Source: Lota lota
Taxonomy: Eukaryota > Chordata > Actinopteri > Gadiformes > Lotidae
Assembly: GCA_026745465.1 (NCBI GenBank)
Contig: JACYXH010000826.1
Coordinates: 4,232,292 to 4,296,291, forward strand
Direction of reading: 5' to 3'
DNA: 64,000 nt
Shown: positions 62,901 to 64,000 of the stretch, in pieces
How the letters are laid out: each line of letters opens with the position of its first letter
Numbering within the stretch: the first letter of the stretch is position 1
Program-made: the position numbers and the translations under genes
The notes under the pieces: generated by a model
Told to the model about the DNA's origin: nothing
The model's database searches: none
The model's input: the letters and a program-made list of their open reading frames with translations, nothing else

Positions 62901-64000
62901 GTATCCTCCTTGCGTCTGAGAGGACTCTGTATGTGTGGTATCCTCCTTGCGTCTGAGAGGACTCTGTATGTGTGGTATCCTCCATGCGTCTGAGAGGACT
63001 CTGTATGTGTGGTATCCTCCTTGCGTCTGAGAGGACTCTGTATGTGTGGTATCCTCCATGCGTCTGAGAGGACTCTGTATGTGTGGTATCCTCCATGCGT
63101 CTCAGAGGACTCTGTATGTGTGGTATCCTCCATGCGTCTGAGAGGACTCTGTATGTGTGGTATCCTCCATGTGTCTGAGAGGACTCTGTATGTATGGTAT
63201 CCTCCATGCGTCTGAGAGGACTCTGTATGTGTGGTATCCTCCTTGCGTCTGAGAGGACTCTGTATGTGTGGTATCCTCCATGCGTCTGAGAGGACTCTGT
63301 ATGTGTGGTATCCTCCATGTGTCTGAGAGGACTCTGTATGTGTGGTATCCTCCTTGCGTCTGAGAGGACTCTGTATGTGTGGTATCCTCCATGTGTCTGA
63401 GAGGACTCTATGTGTGGTATCCTCCATGCGTCTGAGAGGACTCTGTATGTGTGGTATCCTCCATGCGTCTCAGAGGACTCTGTATGTGTGGTATCCTCCT
63501 TGCGTCTGAGAGGACTCTGTATGTGTGGTATCCTCCATGTGTCTGAGAGGACTCTGTATGTGTGGTATCCTCCATGCGTCTGAGAGGACTCTGTATGTGT
63601 GGTATCCTCCATGCGTATGAGAGGACTCTGTATGTGTGGTATCCTCCATGCGTCTGAGAGGACTCTGTATGTGTGGTATCCTCCATGCGTCTCAGAGGAC
63701 TCTGTATGTGTGGTATCCTCCATGCGTCTGAGAGGACTCTGTATGTGTGGTATCCTCCTTGCGTCTGAGAGGACTCTGTATGTGTGGTATCCTCCATGCG
63801 TCTGAGAGGACTCTGTATGTGTGGTATCCTCCATGTGTCTGAGAGGACTCTGTATGTGTGGTATCCTCCTTGCGTCTGAGAGGACTCTGTATGTGTGGTA
63901 TCCTCCATGCGTCTGAGAGGACTCTGTATGTGTGGTATCCTCCATGCGTCTGAGAGGACTCTGTATGTGTGGTATCCTCCATGCGTCTGAGAGGACTCTG
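62901..64000. repeat. 37-base minisatellite, about 30 units, running off the window
   Basis: Head-to-tail copies of a 37-base unit (GTATCCTCCATGCGTCTGAG then AGGACTCTGTATGTGTG). Units differ at a few places: CATGCG, CTTGCG or CATGTG, and GAGAGG or CAGAGG; one unit at about 63,405-63,417 is shorter by four bases. Since 37 is not a multiple of three, three units make one 37-residue period and several frames stay open for hundreds of residues on the minus strand; none is taken as a gene. There are no spacers, so this is not a CRISPR-like array. Confidence 0.97.

Noticed and set aside
62709..63982. Long minus-strand repeat proteins of up to 369 residues
   Set aside because: They come from the 37-base minisatellite, which is open in several frames at once. 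There is no start context, no non-repeat domain and no splice structure.
62901..64000. CRISPR-like array
   Set aside because: Units are contiguous with no unique spacers, and the genome is that of a vertebrate. The 36-base arrays at 21,247 and 41,325 fail for the same reason.

Overview
The window looks like teleost fish genomic DNA. It has spliced vertebrate genes with GT-AG introns, very long dinucleotide microsatellites, minisatellites, and many fish-type transposon and retroelement remnants. There is no bacterial or viral gene organisation. Only about 4 kb is coding. The host genes I can support are a Rev-erb nuclear receptor (nr1d2-like, plus strand, 15,863-21,244), a two-domain C-type lectin (plus strand, 29,309-33,363), an intact ube2e1-like ubiquitin-conjugating enzyme (minus strand, 47,084-51,577), and the last three coding exons of a second, tandem ube2e1-like gene (minus strand, 53,947-58,741).

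The most striking structure is a large inverted duplication. The Rev-erb locus, from about 400 bases upstream of exon 1 to about 1 kb past the stop codon (15,465-22,285), reappears in reverse orientation at about 40,565-45,955. The 18-kb spacer contains the lectin gene. The right-hand copy is a pseudogene. It has lost exons 4 and 5 and most of exon 3 (both zinc fingers), the acceptor of exon 2 and much of exons 6, 7 and 8, and it carries a premature stop. It sits just downstream of ube2e1 in the same orientation, the order UBE2E1-NR1D2 has in human. So the copy in the apparently ancestral position has died and the inverted copy is the intact one. A tight group of a D-box, an E-box and an RORE in intron 1 of the intact copy is missing from the dead copy.

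Layout: 1-4,860 is repeat-rich DNA with a P2X7-C-terminus-like remnant. 4,872-8,836 is a nearly full-length hAT transposon with perfect 8-base target-site duplications and a frameshifted transposase. 9,400-14,900 holds decayed LINE, Ty3/gypsy integrase and integrase-core elements. 15,465-22,285 is the Rev-erb locus. 22,300-29,300 is microsatellite, inverted-repeat and LTR-type repeat, including a miniature LTR element with primer-binding site and polypurine tract. 29,309-33,363 is the lectin gene. 33,400-40,560 is repeats, solo LTRs and a gypsy protease remnant. 40,565-45,955 is the pseudogene arm. 46,795-58,741 holds the two ube2e1-like copies. 58,750-64,000 is non-coding and ends in a 37-base minisatellite that runs off the window.

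No operon-like or defence-like system is present. The genes are independent: a circadian/metabolic repressor, an innate-type lectin and ubiquitin-conjugating enzymes. The observations most worth following are the inverted duplication with loss of the syntenic copy, the circadian element group, the duplicated splice donors in both ube2e1 copies, and the miniature LTR element. Identities were judged by eye from the sequence.
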